Assembly (NCBI RefSeq): GCF_009858245.1
Contig: NZ_VMSB01000001.1
Coordinates: 1,488,001 to 1,552,000 of the forward strand
Length of the DNA: 64,000 nt
Direction: 5' to 3'
From: Ornithinibacter aureus
GTDB lineage: Bacteria; Actinomycetota; Actinomycetes; Actinomycetales; Dermatophilaceae
The notes beneath the pieces are model-generated. The model was not told the origin of the DNA. It was given only the letters and a program-made list of their open reading frames with translations, and ran no database searches. This document shows positions 63,288-64,000 of this stretch, in pieces. Position 1 is the first letter of the stretch. Every line of letters starts with the position of its first letter. A program made the position numbers and the translations under genes.

Positions 63288-64000
63288 CCGACTTCGCCTA
63301 CGAGGACCTACTGCCCATCGGGGACGACGAGACCCCCTACCGGCTGCTCACCACCGACGGCGTGTCGGTCGTCGACGGGCCGGGCGGGCGCTCGTTCCTC
63401 CAGGTCGAGCCCGAGGCCCTGCGACTTCTCACCGACACCGCCATGCACGACATCGCGCACTACCTGCGACCGGCGCACCTGCAGCAGTTGGCGAACATCC
63501 TCGATGACCCGGAGGCGAGCAACAACGACAAGTTCGTCGCGCTCGACCTGCTCAAGAACGCGAACATCGCCGCTGGCGGCATCCTGCCCATGTGCCAGGA
63601 CACCGGCACGGCGATCGTCATGGGCAAGCGCGGGCAGCACGTGCTGACGCCCGGGCGCGACGAGGAGGCCGTGAGCCGTGGGGTCTACGACGCCTACACC
63701 CGGCTGAACCTGCGCTACTCCCAGATGGCGCCGGTCACGACGTGGGACGAGCGCAACACCGGCTCCAACCTGCCGGCCCAGATCGAGCTCTACGCCGACA
63801 CCGCCCCCGGGCACGAGACCACCTACAAGTTCCTCTTCATGGCCAAGGGTGGCGGCAGCGCCAACAAGTCCTTCCTGTTCCAGGAGACCAAGGCCGTGCT
63901 CAACCCCGACGCGATGATGCGCTTCCTCGACGAGAAGCTGCGCAGCCTCGGCACCGCGGCGTGCCCGCCGTACCACCTGGCCATCGTCATCGGCGGCACG
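63284..64000 (+). CDS. Class I (iron-sulfur) fumarate hydratase, partial
   Basis: Runs off the right edge; 239 codons visible. GTG 63284 overlaps the kinase TGA (GTGA) with AGGGAGG about 9 bases upstream. [20 protein letters not shown]-like sequence precedes [20 protein letters not shown], whose Cys is a 4Fe-4S ligand; [20 protein letters not shown] and [20 protein letters not shown] follow. It interconverts fumarate and malate. Class I rather than class II FumC is notable for oxygen sensitivity but common in actinobacteria. Confidence 0.92.
   Translation, partial: MTDFAYEDLLPIGDDETPYRLLTTDGVSVVDGPGGRSFLQVEPEALRLLTDTAMHDIAHYLRPAHLQQLANILDDPEASNNDKFVALDLLKNANIAAGGILPMCQDTGTAIVMGKRGQHVLTPGRDEEAVSRGVYDAYTRLNLRYSQMAPVTTWDERNTGSNLPAQIELYADTAPGHETTYKFLFMAKGGGSANKSFLFQETKAVLNPDAMMRFLDEKLRSLGTAACPPYHLAIVIGGT

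Overview
The window is high-GC actinobacterial chromosome, most like Intrasporangiaceae or a related Micrococcales family. The evidence is strong G/C preference at third codon positions, mycothiol biosynthesis (MshB), the actinobacterial DapC/DapD/DapE route to diaminopimelate, a 3Fe-4S/4Fe-4S ferredoxin, DUF3117 and a SigE-RseA pair. From memory, gene content and order resemble, in reverse, the Mycobacterium tuberculosis stretch from fum/xseBA/ispH/ychF through typA/lpqW/mshB/fdxC/dapC/dapD/dapE to the O-methyltransferase/sigE/rseA locus. No tRNA, rRNA or CRISPR array was seen.

Layout. 1-4 kb: anti-sigma factor (runs off the left edge), SigE-type ECF sigma factor, O-methyltransferase, PepA aminopeptidase, DUF3117. 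4-9 kb: a minus-strand envelope operon (LOG-family protein, DivIVA-domain membrane protein, SRPBCC protein, large membrane glycosyltransferase carrying an N-terminal DivIVA-like segment, PIG-V-like mannosyltransferase). 9-17 kb: dapE/dapD, a lysozyme-like membrane protein, a Cys/Met-metabolism PLP enzyme with a divergent Lrp/AsnC regulator, citrate synthase, DapC, ferredoxin, a two-domain acetyltransferase. 17.8-24.7 kb: a minus-strand typA, LpqW-like, mshB, flavin reductase, VanW run joined by short gaps or start/stop overlaps. 24.9-30.9 kb: a complete peptide ABC transporter operon. 31-42.8 kb: pterin dehydratase, VIT1-like transporter, amidotransferase, cyclic-2,3-DPG-synthase homologue, AbiEi/DUF559-like protein, MalQ, epimerase, PIG-L deacetylase, universal stress protein, threonine-aldolase-like enzyme, CDF transporter, VOC protein.

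42.8-52.6 kb is an accessory island with more mixed base composition: a decayed MobF/TraA relaxase-helicase, a frameshifted IS110 transposase, a possible IS21-type end, a secreted S1 protease gene split by an apparently intact IS3 element exactly at its catalytic Asp codon, a translationally coupled lipoprotein, a second IS3 fragment, a frameshifted IS256 element and a YefM-YoeB toxin-antitoxin pair. From 52.6 kb the core chromosome resumes: YchF, a 36-residue membrane peptide, NUDIX, beta-lactamase-fold protein, RmuC, UvrA-like ATPase, IspH, XseAB, DUF4245, PfkB kinase and class I fumarase (runs off the right edge).

Two genome-wide habits stand out. Many genes at the head of transcription units have a TANNNT-like hexamer 6-7 bases before the start codon and no Shine-Dalgarno sequence, as expected for leaderless mRNAs. 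The heptamer GGATGCC/GGCATCC recurs throughout, bringing otherwise rare GAT and GCA codons with it.
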